Shown: positions 1 through 11,082 of the stretch, piece after piece
Position numbering within the stretch: position 1 is the first letter of the stretch
Layout of the letters: every line of letters begins with the position of its first letter
From: Mycobacterium sp. ITM-2016-00317
GTDB lineage: Bacteria > Actinomycetota > Actinomycetes > Mycobacteriales > Mycobacteriaceae
DNA: 64,000 bases
Reading direction: 5' to 3'
Assembly: GCF_002968295.1 (NCBI RefSeq)
Contig: NZ_CP134399.1
Span: 1,550,001 to 1,614,000, forward strand
Made by a program: the position numbers and the translations under genes
The notes under the pieces: generated by a model
What the model saw: only the letters and a program-made list of their open reading frames with translations
Database searches by the model: none
Told to the model about the DNA's origin: nothing

Positions 1-122
1 AGATGGAACTGGTGGGTCACGACTTCTTCCTGTTCCACGACAAGGAAAGCGACCGGCCCTGTGTGGTCTACCGGCGCCACGCCTTCGACTACGGCTTGAT
101 CAAGCTCGCTCAACCCTCCTGA
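1..122 (+). CDS. hpf: Ribosome hibernation-promoting factor, C-terminal end (partial)
   Basis: Only the last 40 codons are in the window, in frame from base 3 to the TGA at 120-122. They encode a C-terminal segment with the motif GHDFFLFHDKES, then CVVYRRH and DYGLIKL. This is the typical end of the long-form HPF/RafH C-terminal dimerisation domain. The family joins two 70S ribosomes, or stabilises idle ribosomes, in stationary phase or hypoxia. In mycobacteria the gene lies immediately upstream of secA1, as here. The gene is cut by the window edge, not by a mutation. The N-terminal ribosome-binding domain is not visible. Confidence 0.85.
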   Translation, partial: MELVGHDFFLFHDKESDRPCVVYRRHAFDYGLIKLAQPS

Positions 123-129
123 CCAAGCG

Positions 130-159
130 AATCCCCCGGGACTCCGGTCCCGGGGGATT
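130..159 (+). terminator. Rho-independent terminator after hpf
   Basis: A perfect 12-bp stem (130-141 pairs with 148-159) with a 6-nt loop is followed by a short T run. It begins 8 bases after the hpf stop codon. It separates hpf from the secA1 leader, so secA1 probably has its own promoter in 160-270. Confidence 0.85.
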
Positions 160-272
160 TCGTGTTCAAAGGTCACGGCACGGGCACGCCCGACCAGCAT
201 TTTCGCTGCGTCACCTACGATGGTGTCCGTCTATTTGCGAAACGCATCCGGCGAGGAAAAAGGGTATTCAGC

Positions 273-3077
<2,805 letters not shown>

Positions 3078-3605
3078 TCAGCCGATCTGCAGCGCCACCA
3101 GCCGCCAGCCGTCGCGGTGCCGCTCGATGCGTCCCGCGACGGCGTGCACCCGGCCGCTGCGGGTGAACGACGCGAACACCTCCGCGGCCGTCACCTCGGC
3201 GTCGGTGCCTGCCGACCGGACCCGCACCCGCCGCAGCGTGGCACTACCGGTGCGCGGCGCCGCGGCCCGGGCGATCACGCAGTCGATCAGCAGCGGAGTC
3301 ATCAGCGGACGCAGCTGGGCCACCGGTCTGCGCCGGTCGATCACCTCGATGACCTGACGCAGCGCGGTCTCGGCGAACGTCACCGCCGACCGCGGTGGCG
3401 GCTGCTCCTGCGGCAGCGCCGGTGGCCGGTGCGCCCGCAGCGGCCGTAACCCGGTGCGGTGCAACGCCTCTCCGGACGGGACGGGACACGGCTTCGGCGG
3501 CCCGGCCGTCAGCGGCTGGGGGTGAGGTTCGTAGTCGACGACCGGCGAGGTCTTCCACCCCGGGGCTGACGGCGCGAGATCGGGTGCGGTGCGGGATGCG
3601 GGCAT
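3078..3605 (-). CDS. Rv3235-family protein (DUF6459)
   Basis: A 175-residue protein convergent with secA1: the two stop codons are directly adjacent. The first 75 residues are Pro/Arg/Ala-rich and probably disordered. The C-terminal 100 residues (from about AETALRQVIEVIDRRRP) form a compact alpha/beta domain with RVRVRSAG and a final strand GWRLVALQIG. This matches the actinobacterial Rv3235 family, found beside secA1 and the acyltransferase gene. No catalytic motif is visible and the function is unknown. The ATG at 3605 was chosen because GGAGAG lies 6-7 bases before it; the frame extends further upstream to 3680 without a good ribosome site. Confidence 0.75.
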   Translation of the reverse strand: MPASRTAPDLAPSAPGWKTSPVVDYEPHPQPLTAGPPKPCPVPSGEALHRTGLRPLRAHRPPALPQEQPPPRSAVTFAETALRQVIEVIDRRRPVAQLRPLMTPLLIDCVIARAAAPRTGSATLRRVRVRSAGTDAEVTAAEVFASFTRSGRVHAVAGRIERHRDGWRLVALQIG

Positions 3606-3773
3606 GCGGACTCTCCAGGGATCGAGGTGGATCTGCCGGAGAGTTGCAGACCGCTCAATGCTCGCACGGCTGACCGGCACCTCAGAGCAGCTGTTGTGCG
3701 CGACCCCGGACTATGCCGATACCGTGGCAGAGACCGACCGATGACGAGGTGAGCAGAGGGGGCGACGCCGCAC

Positions 3774-5183
3774 ATGGTGACGAGGTTGTCGGCGGCGGAT
3801 GCGTCGTTCTACCGACTGGAGAACACGTCCACACCCATGTATGTCGGCACGCTGCAGATCCTGCGCAAGCCCCGTAACGGGCTGAGTTACGAGACGCTGC
3901 TGGCCACGGTGGAGCAGCGGCTGCCGCAGATCCCGCGGTACCGGCAGAAGGTGCGGGAGGTCGCTTTCGAGCTGGCCAGGCCGGTGTGGATCGACGACCG
4001 CGACTTCGACATCACCTATCACATCCGACGTTCGGCGCTGCCGTCCCCGGGCAGCGACGCCCAGCTGCACGAACTGGTGGCCCGGCTCGGTTCGCGGCCG
4101 CTGGACAAGTCCCGGCCGCTGTGGGAGATGTACCTCGTCGAGGGGCTGGCCAAGAACCGCCTCGCGATCTACACGAAATCCCATCAGGCGCTCGTCAACG
4201 GCATGACCGCGCTGGAGATCGGGCACGTGATCGCCGACCGGACCCAGAAACCGCCCGAATTCGGCGAGGACATCTGGATTCCCGCGCGCGAGCCCAGCGA
4301 TCGGCAACTGCTGCTCGGCGCGCTCGGCGAATGGGTCATGCGGCCCACCGCCCAGGCCGCCGCGGTGCGTTCGACGGTGGTCGAGGCGGTCACCAACACC
4401 AGCCGGCTGGTCGAGCTCGGACGCCGCGGCGCCGAGATCGTCCGCACCGTCGCCCGCGGCGCCGCCCCGAGCAGCCCGCTGAACACCACGGTGTCCCGGA
4501 ACCGGCGCTTCGCGGTGGCCTCGGCCAGCCTCGACGAGTTCCGCGTCGTGCGTGCCCGCTACGACTGCGACGTCAACGACGTGGTGCTCGCGGTGGTGGC
4601 CGGGGCGCTGCGCAACTGGCTGCTCTCGCGCGGGGAACCGGTGCGCGCGACGACGACCGTGCGCGCGATGGCGCCGATGCCGGTGTACCCGGACGCTGAC
4701 ATCGACTCCACCAGTCCCGGCCAGGCGATCGGTGAAGTGGCTCCGTTCCTGGTGGATCTCCCTGTGGGAGAAGCGAATCCGGTGGTCCGGCTGTCCCAGA
4801 TCGCGCATGCCACCGAAACGCATCCGACCGCGCCGAGCCTCGTCGACGCCCGCACCATCATCACGCTGTCGGGTTTCGCGCCGCCCACGTTGCACGCCAT
4901 GGCCATCCGGGTCGCGACGAGCTTCTCGGCGCGGCTGTTCAACCTGCTGATCACCAACGCCCCCGGCGCCCAGAATCAGATGTACATCGCCGGCACCAAA
5001 CTGCTGGAGACCTACGCGGTGCCGCCGCTGCTGCACAACCAGACGCTGGCCATCGGCGTCACCTCCTACAACGGGATGCTGTACTTCGGCATCAACGCCG
5101 ACCGGGACGCGATGAGCGACGTCGACGTGCTGCAAGGCCTGCTCCGCGACAGCCTCGATGAACTGGTAGAAGCCGCACGGTGA
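3774..5183 (+). CDS. tgs3: WS/DGAT-family acyltransferase with altered active-site motif (Tgs3-like)
   Basis: A 469-residue member of the wax ester synthase/diacylglycerol acyltransferase family. The N-terminus (LSAADASFYRLEN, then TPMYVGTLQIL) and the C-terminal NAPGAQ motif are typical. These enzymes transfer acyl-CoA to diacylglycerol or fatty alcohols at the inner membrane to make storage lipid. The catalytic HHxxxDG motif is replaced near residue 139 by HQALVNG: the second histidine is Gln and the aspartate is Asn. Loss of the catalytic base suggests altered or absent acyltransferase activity. Position after secA1 and the Rv3235-like gene matches Rv3234c/tgs3 of M. tuberculosis; I recall that species having the region split into two shorter genes, whereas here it is one full-length ORF. 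An AGAGGGGG ribosome site precedes the ATG. Confidence 0.85.
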   Translation: MVTRLSAADASFYRLENTSTPMYVGTLQILRKPRNGLSYETLLATVEQRLPQIPRYRQKVREVAFELARPVWIDDRDFDITYHIRRSALPSPGSDAQLHELVARLGSRPLDKSRPLWEMYLVEGLAKNRLAIYTKSHQALVNGMTALEIGHVIADRTQKPPEFGEDIWIPAREPSDRQLLLGALGEWVMRPTAQAAAVRSTVVEAVTNTSRLVELGRRGAEIVRTVARGAAPSSPLNTTVSRNRRFAVASASLDEFRVVRARYDCDVNDVVLAVVAGALRNWLLSRGEPVRATTTVRAMAPMPVYPDADIDSTSPGQAIGEVAPFLVDLPVGEANPVVRLSQIAHATETHPTAPSLVDARTIITLSGFAPPTLHAMAIRVATSFSARLFNLLITNAPGAQNQMYIAGTKLLETYAVPPLLHNQTLAIGVTSYNGMLYFGINADRDAMSDVDVLQGLLRDSLDELVEAAR

Positions 5184-5242
5184 CCCGATCGTGGCGCCGT
5201 TGGAATTGACGGAACCACTCCGCCGGGGTCGAATGGGCTGCA

Positions 5243-6985
5243 ATGGCTGACTTCTCCGAGCACCAGGCGACCGTCATTCCGTCCGTCGACAGCGACACCG
5301 GGCCCATCACGCACCCGGTGCTGGAGGTGCCTGTCCCGGAAGAGCGGATCACCCGGCGGCGCAGCATCGACTGGGTGGTCTTCGGCGTCACCGCCGTCAT
5401 CGCGATCAGCTTCCTGATGTGGGGCTTCCTGAGCACCGAGACACTGGCCAGTGCGTCGAGCGCGGCGCTGACCTGGGTGATGGACAACACCGGATGGCTG
5501 TTCGTGCTCACCAGCACCGGCTTCGTCGTCTTCGTGCTCTACCTGGCGCTGGGCCGCTACGGCACCATCCCGCTGGGCCGTGACGACGAACCGCCCGAGT
5601 TCAACGGGATCTCATGGGTGGCGATGATGTTCAGCGCCGGCATGGGCATCGGGCTGATGTTCTTCGGCGTCGCCGAGCCGTTGGCGCACTTCACAACTCC
5701 GCCTCCCGGCACCGGGCCCGAGGGCAACCCCGACGCCGTGCAGACCGCGATGGCCACCACGCTGTTCCACTGGAGCCTGCACCCGTGGGCCATCTACGCC
5801 GTGGTCGGGCTGGCCATCGCCTACGGCGTGTACCGCAAGGGACGTCTGCAGTTGATCAGCGCGGCGTTCGAGCCGCTGTTGGGCCCCCGCGTCAACGGCC
5901 CGTGGGGCAAGGTCATCGACATGCTGGCGATCTTCGCCACGCTGTTCGGGTCGGCGGCCTCGCTGGGCCTGGGCGCGTTGCAGATTCGCAGCGGGTTGCA
6001 GATCGTCGGCGGCATCGGGGAGACGGGTAACACGATCCTCGTCGTCATCATCACCGTGCTGACACTGTGTTTCGTGCTGTCGGCGGTGTCCGGGGTGGCT
6101 CGGGGCATCCAGTGGCTGTCCAACATCAACATGGTCCTGGCCCTCGCGCTGGCGTTGTTCGTGTTCGTGGTCGGCCCGACGGTGTTCATCCTGAACCTGC
6201 TGCCCACCACGCTGGGCAGTTACTTCGCCGACCTGAACATGATGTCGGCGCGCACCGGCGCCGAGGGCCCCGACGTGAACGCGTGGCTGCAGTCCTGGAC
6301 CATCTTCTACTGGGCCTGGTGGGTGTCGTGGACGCCGTTCGTCGGGATGTTCATCGCGCGGATCTCGCGCGGCCGGACCATCCGCCAGTTCGTCGCCGGG
6401 GTGCTGTTGGTGCCGAGCGTGGTGTCGCTGGTCTGGTTCGCGGTGTTCGGCGGCGCGGCGATCAACGTGCAGCAGAGCGGTACCGACCTGGCCGGCGAGG
6501 GCGGGGTGGAGGCGCAGCTGTTCACGCTGCTGGAGCAGTTTCCGATCGCGACGATCGCCAGCGTGGTGGTGATGATCCTGGTCGCGATCTTCTTCGTCTC
6601 CGGCGCGGACGCGGCATCGATCGTGATGGGCTCGCTGTCGCAGCGCGGCACGATCAGACCCAGCCGCGCCACCGTCGTGTTCTGGGGCTTGGCCACCGGC
6701 GCCGTCGCCGCGGTGATGTTGCTCGTCGGCGGCGAGGACGCGCTGACCGGACTACAGACGATCACGATCATCGCGGCGCTGCCGTTCGTGCTCGTGATGG
6801 TCGGCCTGGCGGTGGCACTGGTCAGGGATCTGCGCCACGACCCGAAGATCGTCCGGCGCGAATACGCCGCCGAGGCCGTCAACAGCGCGGTGATCGCCGG
6901 GGTGACCCAGCACGGCGACGACTTCGTGATCTCGGTGGAGAAGGACCCGAACGCCGACGACGACGAGCCGAGCGCCTCGCGCTGA
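5243..6985 (+). CDS. BCCT-family betaine/choline/carnitine transporter
   Basis: A 580-residue secondary transporter with about 12 membrane segments. A hydrophilic N-terminal tail of some 45 residues precedes the first helix. Family hallmarks are the Gly-rich GMGIGLMFFGVAEP segment in TM3 and the Trp-rich WTIFYWAWWVSW stretch in TM8, followed by FIARISRGRTIRQF. BCCT carriers take up compatible solutes such as glycine betaine, driven by Na+ or H+. The C-terminal tail is short (about 50 residues) and rich in Asp/Glu, so the long osmosensing tail of BetP is absent. Substrate cannot be assigned from sequence alone. The gene is not part of the remembered M. tuberculosis order here, so it is probably a lineage-specific insertion between tgs3 and the DUF6912 gene. 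Confidence 0.93.
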   Translation: MADFSEHQATVIPSVDSDTGPITHPVLEVPVPEERITRRRSIDWVVFGVTAVIAISFLMWGFLSTETLASASSAALTWVMDNTGWLFVLTSTGFVVFVLYLALGRYGTIPLGRDDEPPEFNGISWVAMMFSAGMGIGLMFFGVAEPLAHFTTPPPGTGPEGNPDAVQTAMATTLFHWSLHPWAIYAVVGLAIAYGVYRKGRLQLISAAFEPLLGPRVNGPWGKVIDMLAIFATLFGSAASLGLGALQIRSGLQIVGGIGETGNTILVVIITVLTLCFVLSAVSGVARGIQWLSNINMVLALALALFVFVVGPTVFILNLLPTTLGSYFADLNMMSARTGAEGPDVNAWLQSWTIFYWAWWVSWTPFVGMFIARISRGRTIRQFVAGVLLVPSVVSLVWFAVFGGAAINVQQSGTDLAGEGGVEAQLFTLLEQFPIATIASVVVMILVAIFFVSGADAASIVMGSLSQRGTIRPSRATVVFWGLATGAVAAVMLLVGGEDALTGLQTITIIAALPFVLVMVGLAVALVRDLRHDPKIVRREYAAEAVNSAVIAGVTQHGDDFVISVEKDPNADDDEPSASR

Positions 6986-7020
6986 CGGGGGAGCCCGGCC
7001 GGGGCGGCTACCCTCAGTCC

Positions 7021-7524
7021 GTGCGTGTCTATGTCCCTGCAACGTTGGCCATGCTCCAGCGTCTGGTCGCCGACGAGGCCCTGCGCCCGGTCAACGGGAC
7101 CGCGTTCGCGGTGACCCCTGCGCTTCGGGAGGCCTACGCAGAAGGCGACGAGGACGAACTCGCCGACGTCGCGCTGCGGGAGGCCGCGCTGGCGTCGCTG
7201 CGCATTCTCGACGACGAGGGCGGCGAAGGGCTGCCGACGCGGCGGGTGGTCGTGGAGGCCGATCTCGACGACGACGCCGTCACCGTGCGGCCCGATCTGG
7301 ACGACGCCGTGGTGCGCATCTCGGGCACCGTCGCGCTGGGCCGGGTGATCGCCGCCTACGTCGACACGTCCGCGGCGGAGCCCGCCGTACAGGCCGCGAT
7401 GGCGGTGATCGACGATGCCGACCTGGGGGACGAGGACGCCGAGTTGACCGTCGGCGATGCGCAGGACCACGACTTGGCGTGGTACGCGCCGCAGGAGTTC
7501 CCGTTCCTGCTCGAACTGCTCTGA
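7021..7524 (+). CDS. DUF6912 family protein (Rv3231c-like)
   Basis: A 167-residue soluble, strongly acidic protein starting RVYVPATLAMLQRL and ending AWYAPQEFPFLLELL. Both ends are characteristic of the actinobacterial family represented by Rv3231c. No catalytic motif, membrane segment or signal peptide is visible and the function is unknown. The start is the GTG at 7021, giving the expected family length; the frame is open far upstream on the other side of the BCCT stop, which I take as a GC-rich shadow. It lies 35 bases after the transporter gene. Confidence 0.75.
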   Translation: MRVYVPATLAMLQRLVADEALRPVNGTAFAVTPALREAYAEGDEDELADVALREAALASLRILDDEGGEGLPTRRVVVEADLDDDAVTVRPDLDDAVVRISGTVALGRVIAAYVDTSAAEPAVQAAMAVIDDADLGDEDAELTVGDAQDHDLAWYAPQEFPFLLELL

Positions 7525-7540
7525 CCTGGATACGGTGGCG

Positions 7541-7562
7541 TAAGTTACGGTACCGTAGGTTC
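7541..7562. promoter_or_regulatory. Palindromic operator upstream of the reductase gene
   Basis: The 12-bp perfect palindrome TACGGTACCGTA at 7546-7557 is the core of a wider imperfect dyad with AA/TT flanks. It shares the CGTAGGTT half-site with the palindrome in front of desA3 (8771-8794). It lies about 56-77 bases before the reductase start, a position suited to a TetR-type repressor. The regulator is not identified. Confidence 0.6.
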
Positions 7563-7617
7563 ACGCGTCGCGTTGCCGGGTAAGTCACCCGCAGCCACCG
7601 CAAGCCAAGTGGGAGTC

Positions 7618-8757
7618 ATGGCCAAGAACACGATCAAGAACACCGCCCGAGTCGCCGACACCATCCGGCCCACCATCGCCGGAGCCAAAGAAAAGCCGGG
7701 CTGGCACCTGCTGCGCACCATCGCCGGACGCATCACCACGCCGCTGCTGCCCGACGACTACCTTCAGCTGGCCAATCCGCTGTGGTCGGCGCGCGAGCTG
7801 CGCGGCCGCGTGCTTGAGGTGCACCGCGAGACCGTCGACTCAGCCACGCTGGTCATCAAGCCGGGGTGGGGATTCTCCTTCGACTACGAGGCCGGCCAGT
7901 ACATCGGGATCGGACTTCTGGTCGACGGGCGGTGGCGCTGGCGCTCGTACTCGCTGACCAGCAGCCCGATCACCAGCAAGGGCTCACGCACGATCACCAT
8001 CACGGTCAAGGCGATGCCCGAAGGTTTCCTGTCGACGCACCTCGTCGGCGGCGTCGCACCCGGCACGATCGTGCGGCTGGCCGCCCCGCAGGGCAACTTC
8101 GTGATGCCCGACCCGGCGCCGCCCGCGGTGCTGTTCCTGACCGCAGGGTCGGGGATCACCCCGGTGATGTCGATGTTGCGCACGCTGGCGCGCCGCGGCC
8201 AGATCACCGACGTGGAGCACGTGCACTCGTCGCCGACCGCGGACGACGTGATGTTCGGCGCCGAACTGGCCGAGCTGGCGGACCGCCACGAGGGTTACCG
8301 GCTGCGCGTGCGGGCTACCCGCACCGAAGGCCGGCTCGACATGGACCGTCTCGACGAGGTCGTCCCGGACTGGCGGGAACGCCAGACCTGGGCCTGCGGG
8401 CCGGAGGCCATGCTGGAATCCGCGCAGCGGACATGGACGTCGGCCGGGATCGCCGATCACCTGCATCAGGAGCGGTTCGCGGTCACCCGTGCCGCGCACG
8501 CCAGCGGCGGAACCGTCGCGTTCTCCCGGTCGGGCAAGAGCGCCACGATCGACGGTGCGACGTCGTTGATGGACGCCGGCGAGGCCGCCGGAATCCAGAT
8601 GCCGTTCGGCTGCCGGATGGGGATCTGCCAGTCGTGCGTGGTCGGCCTGCTAGACGGGCACGTCCGCGACCTGCGCACCGGCGTCGAACACGAGCCGGGC
8701 ACCCGGGTGCAGACCTGCGTGTCGGCGGCATCCGGCGACTGCGTGCTCGACGTCTAA
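7618..8757 (+). CDS. Ferredoxin reductase-type electron-transfer partner of DesA3 (Rv3230c-like)
   Basis: A 379-residue oxidoreductase. An FAD-binding domain has the RSYSLTSSP motif, an NAD(P)H-binding domain has [15 protein letters not shown], and a C-terminal plant-type [2Fe-2S] domain has CRMGICQSC with the last cysteine in [12 protein letters not shown]. In M. tuberculosis the ortholog Rv3230c passes electrons from NADPH to the stearoyl-CoA desaturase DesA3, encoded next to it as here. Electron flow would be NAD(P)H to FAD to Fe-S to the di-iron desaturase. The ATG at 7618 gives the conserved start ([19 protein letters not shown]) and has GGGAG just upstream; the frame remains open to 7573. 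Confidence 0.93.
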   Translation: MAKNTIKNTARVADTIRPTIAGAKEKPGWHLLRTIAGRITTPLLPDDYLQLANPLWSARELRGRVLEVHRETVDSATLVIKPGWGFSFDYEAGQYIGIGLLVDGRWRWRSYSLTSSPITSKGSRTITITVKAMPEGFLSTHLVGGVAPGTIVRLAAPQGNFVMPDPAPPAVLFLTAGSGITPVMSMLRTLARRGQITDVEHVHSSPTADDVMFGAELAELADRHEGYRLRVRATRTEGRLDMDRLDEVVPDWRERQTWACGPEAMLESAQRTWTSAGIADHLHQERFAVTRAAHASGGTVAFSRSGKSATIDGATSLMDAGEAAGIQMPFGCRMGICQSCVVGLLDGHVRDLRTGVEHEPGTRVQTCVSAASGDCVLDV

Positions 8758-8770
8758 GGTTTACTGACCG

Positions 8771-8794
8771 GTAACCTACGGGTACGTAGGTTAC
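8771..8794. promoter_or_regulatory. Perfect palindromic operator upstream of desA3
   Basis: Arms GTAACCTACG (8771-8780) and CGTAGGTTAC (8785-8794) are exact reverse complements around a 4-base spacer. A further half-site CGTAGGT follows at 8800-8806. The dyad lies 32-55 bases before the desA3 start, in the 68-bp gap after the reductase gene. Size and symmetry fit a TetR-family dimer. It shares half-site sequence with the operator at 7541-7562, so the two genes are probably co-regulated by one repressor. Confidence 0.7.
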
Positions 8795-8825
8795 GATAGC
8801 GTAGGTAGCCGAGAGGAGGCGGAGT

Positions 8826-10079
8826 ATGGCAATCACCGACGTACCTGAATTCACGCATTTGACCGAGAAAGACATCGAGAATCTCGGACGCGAACTGGAT
8901 GCGATCCGTCAGGAAATCGAAGACTCCCGCGGCGAGCGCGATGCGCGCTACATCCGCCGCACCATCGCCACCCAGCGTGCGCTGGAGGTGGCCTGGCTGA
9001 TGCTGGCGGGCAGCGCGAAGCGCAAGTTCTGGTGGGCGGGAACCGCGACGCTGGGCGTGGCCAAGATCATCGAGAACATGGAGATCGGCCACAACGTCAT
9101 GCACGGTCAGTGGGATTGGATGAACGATCCCGAGATCCACTCCTCATCGTGGGAGTGGGACATGAGCGGGGCGTCCAAGCACTGGCGGTTCACCCACAAC
9201 TTCATGCACCACAAGTACACGAACATCCTCGGGATGGACGACGACGTGGGCTACGGCGTCATCCGCGTCACGCGTGATCAGCGCTGGACCCCGATGAACC
9301 TGGCCAACCTGTTCTTCAACACCTTGCTGGCCGTCGGCTTCGAGTGGGGCGTCGGGTTGCAGCATCTGGAGCTCGGCAAGATCTTCAAGAACCGCGATGA
9401 CCGCAAGGAAACACTGGGCCGCGTCAAGGAATTCGGCGTCAAGGCCGGCCAGCAGGTGGTCAAGGACTACGTCGCGTACCCCGCGATCACGTCCCTGTCG
9501 CCCGGTGCGACGTTCAAGTCGACGCTGACGGCCAACGCGGTCGCCAACGTCATCCGCAACGTCTGGGCCAACGCGGTGATCTTCTGCGGCCACTTCCCGG
9601 ACGGTGCAGAGAAGTTCACCAAAACCGACATGGTGGGGGAGTCGCGGGGCCAGTGGTACCTGCGTCAGATGCTGGGCAGTGCGAACTTCGAGGGCGGCCC
9701 GCTGCTGCGCTTCATGAGTGGCAATCTGAGCCAGCAGATCGAGCATCACCTGTACCCGGATCTGCCGAGCAACCGTCTCTACGAGATCTCGTTGCGGGTC
9801 CGCGAGATCTGCGATCGGTACGACCTGCCCTACACCACCGGGTCCTTCCTGGCGCAGTACGGCAAGTCGTGGCGCACGATCGCGAAACTGTCGCTGCCGG
9901 ACAAGTTCCTGCGCGACACGGCCGACGACGCTCCGGAGACCCGCAGCGAGCGGATGTTCGCCGAGCTGGATCCGTCGGAGCGGCGCGGGCTGAAGTCGGC
10001 CATCGCCGCGGTGCGGTCTCGCCGGCGCGCCAAGGTCGCTGCGAAGGCCGCGATCGCCCAGCAGGATCTGGCCGCCTGA
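8826..10079 (+). CDS. desA3: Acyl-CoA delta-9 (stearoyl-CoA) desaturase DesA3
   Basis: A 417-residue membrane di-iron desaturase that inserts a double bond into stearoyl-CoA to give oleoyl-CoA for membrane phospholipids and triacylglycerol. The three histidine boxes are visible: HNVMH, HNFMHH and QQIEHH. The hydrophobic segments around them are short, as in the DesA3 group. A strong GAGAGGAGG ribosome site precedes the ATG. It works with the reductase encoded 68 bases upstream. The operator at 8771-8794 suggests its own repressible promoter. A bidirectional terminator follows the gene. Confidence 0.94.
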   Translation: MAITDVPEFTHLTEKDIENLGRELDAIRQEIEDSRGERDARYIRRTIATQRALEVAWLMLAGSAKRKFWWAGTATLGVAKIIENMEIGHNVMHGQWDWMNDPEIHSSSWEWDMSGASKHWRFTHNFMHHKYTNILGMDDDVGYGVIRVTRDQRWTPMNLANLFFNTLLAVGFEWGVGLQHLELGKIFKNRDDRKETLGRVKEFGVKAGQQVVKDYVAYPAITSLSPGATFKSTLTANAVANVIRNVWANAVIFCGHFPDGAEKFTKTDMVGESRGQWYLRQMLGSANFEGGPLLRFMSGNLSQQIEHHLYPDLPSNRLYEISLRVREICDRYDLPYTTGSFLAQYGKSWRTIAKLSLPDKFLRDTADDAPETRSERMFAELDPSERRGLKSAIAAVRSRRRAKVAAKAAIAQQDLAA

Positions 10080-10094
10080 TCTGACGAACGAACG

Positions 10095-10128
10095 GAATCG
10101 CCCGCTATCGGTTGATAGCGGGCGATTC
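10095..10128. terminator. Bidirectional terminator between desA3 and the aldo/keto reductase gene
   Basis: A perfect 15-bp stem (10095-10109 with 10114-10128) closes a GGTT tetraloop. It sits between two convergent genes and has A/T-containing flanks on both sides, so it can end transcription in either direction. Confidence 0.85.
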
Positions 10129-10153
10129 TGTGTCTGTGACCAGCTCGGGACGG

Positions 10154-11002
10154 CTAGCTCGGGATGTAGTCGAAGGTGTCGGGGTTCGGTCCGATACGGC
10201 CGGCCTCGCCCTTGTCCAGGCCCGAGATCGCCGCGAAATCCTCGTCGCCGAGGCCGAAGTCGAACAGCGCGAAGTTGTCCTTGATGCGTTGCAGCGTCAC
10301 CGATTTCGGGAACACGATGTCACCGCGCTGGATGTGCCAGCGCAGCACCACCTGGGCGGGTGTCTTGCCGAGGGTCTCGGCGATGCGGGTGACGACCGGG
10401 TCGCTGAGCACCTGGCCCTGCGCGATCGGGGACCACGCTTCGGTGGCGATGCCGTGCTCGCGGCCGTAGGCGCGCACCTCGTCGTTGGCGAAGTACGGGT
10501 GCACCTCGATCTGGTTGACCGCGGGCACGGTGCCGGTCTCGTCGGCGAGCCGCTGCAGGTGTGCCACCTGGAAGTTGGACACGCCGATACTGCGGGCGCG
10601 GCCGTCCTTCTTGAACTCCTCCAACGTCTTCCACGTCGACACGTAGTCGCCGTCGTACAACGTGGGCAGCGGCCAGTGGATCAGGAACAGGTCGACGTAG
10701 TCGAACTCCAGCGCCTTCAGCGTGGCGTCGAACGCGCGCCGGGCGTCGTCGGGCTCGTGGAATCCGTTGTTGAGCTTGCTGGTGACGAACACCTCGGAGC
10801 GGTCGATGCCGGAGTCGCGGATGCCCTGACCGACGCCCTTCTCGTTCTGGTACATCTCGGCGGTGTCGATGTGGCGGTAGCCGATCTCCAGTGCCGACTT
10901 GACCGCCTCGGCCGTGTCGTCCGGCGGGATCTGGTACACGCCGAAGCCCAGCTGCGGGATGCGGGCACCGTCGTTCAATTCAATCGTGGGTGTGTTGCTC
11001 AA
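10154..11002 (-). CDS. Aldo/keto reductase (AKR5-like)
   Basis: A 282-residue (beta/alpha)8 NADPH-dependent oxidoreductase. The catalytic tetrad is visible as Asp46 and Tyr51 (HIDTAEMY), Lys76 (VTSKLNN) and His109 (LFLIHWP). Such enzymes reduce aldehydes and alpha-keto carbonyls such as methylglyoxal; Rv2971 is a similar-length relative. The start is a TTG at 11002: it has a perfect GAGGAGGAAA ribosome site at the right distance and gives the family N-terminus TPTIELNDG. The gene is not part of the remembered M. tuberculosis order between desA3 and rsgA, so it may be an insertion specific to fast growers. The exact substrate is not deducible. Confidence 0.92.
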   Translation of the reverse strand: MSNTPTIELNDGARIPQLGFGVYQIPPDDTAEAVKSALEIGYRHIDTAEMYQNEKGVGQGIRDSGIDRSEVFVTSKLNNGFHEPDDARRAFDATLKALEFDYVDLFLIHWPLPTLYDGDYVSTWKTLEEFKKDGRARSIGVSNFQVAHLQRLADETGTVPAVNQIEVHPYFANDEVRAYGREHGIATEAWSPIAQGQVLSDPVVTRIAETLGKTPAQVVLRWHIQRGDIVFPKSVTLQRIKDNFALFDFGLGDEDFAAISGLDKGEAGRIGPNPDTFDYIPS

Positions 11003-11082
11003 GATATTTCCTCCTCTTCCGCCGGACAGCGTGCCCGGCCGACGTGCGCTACAAACACCATTCCCCACCCGCGGCGGGGACG

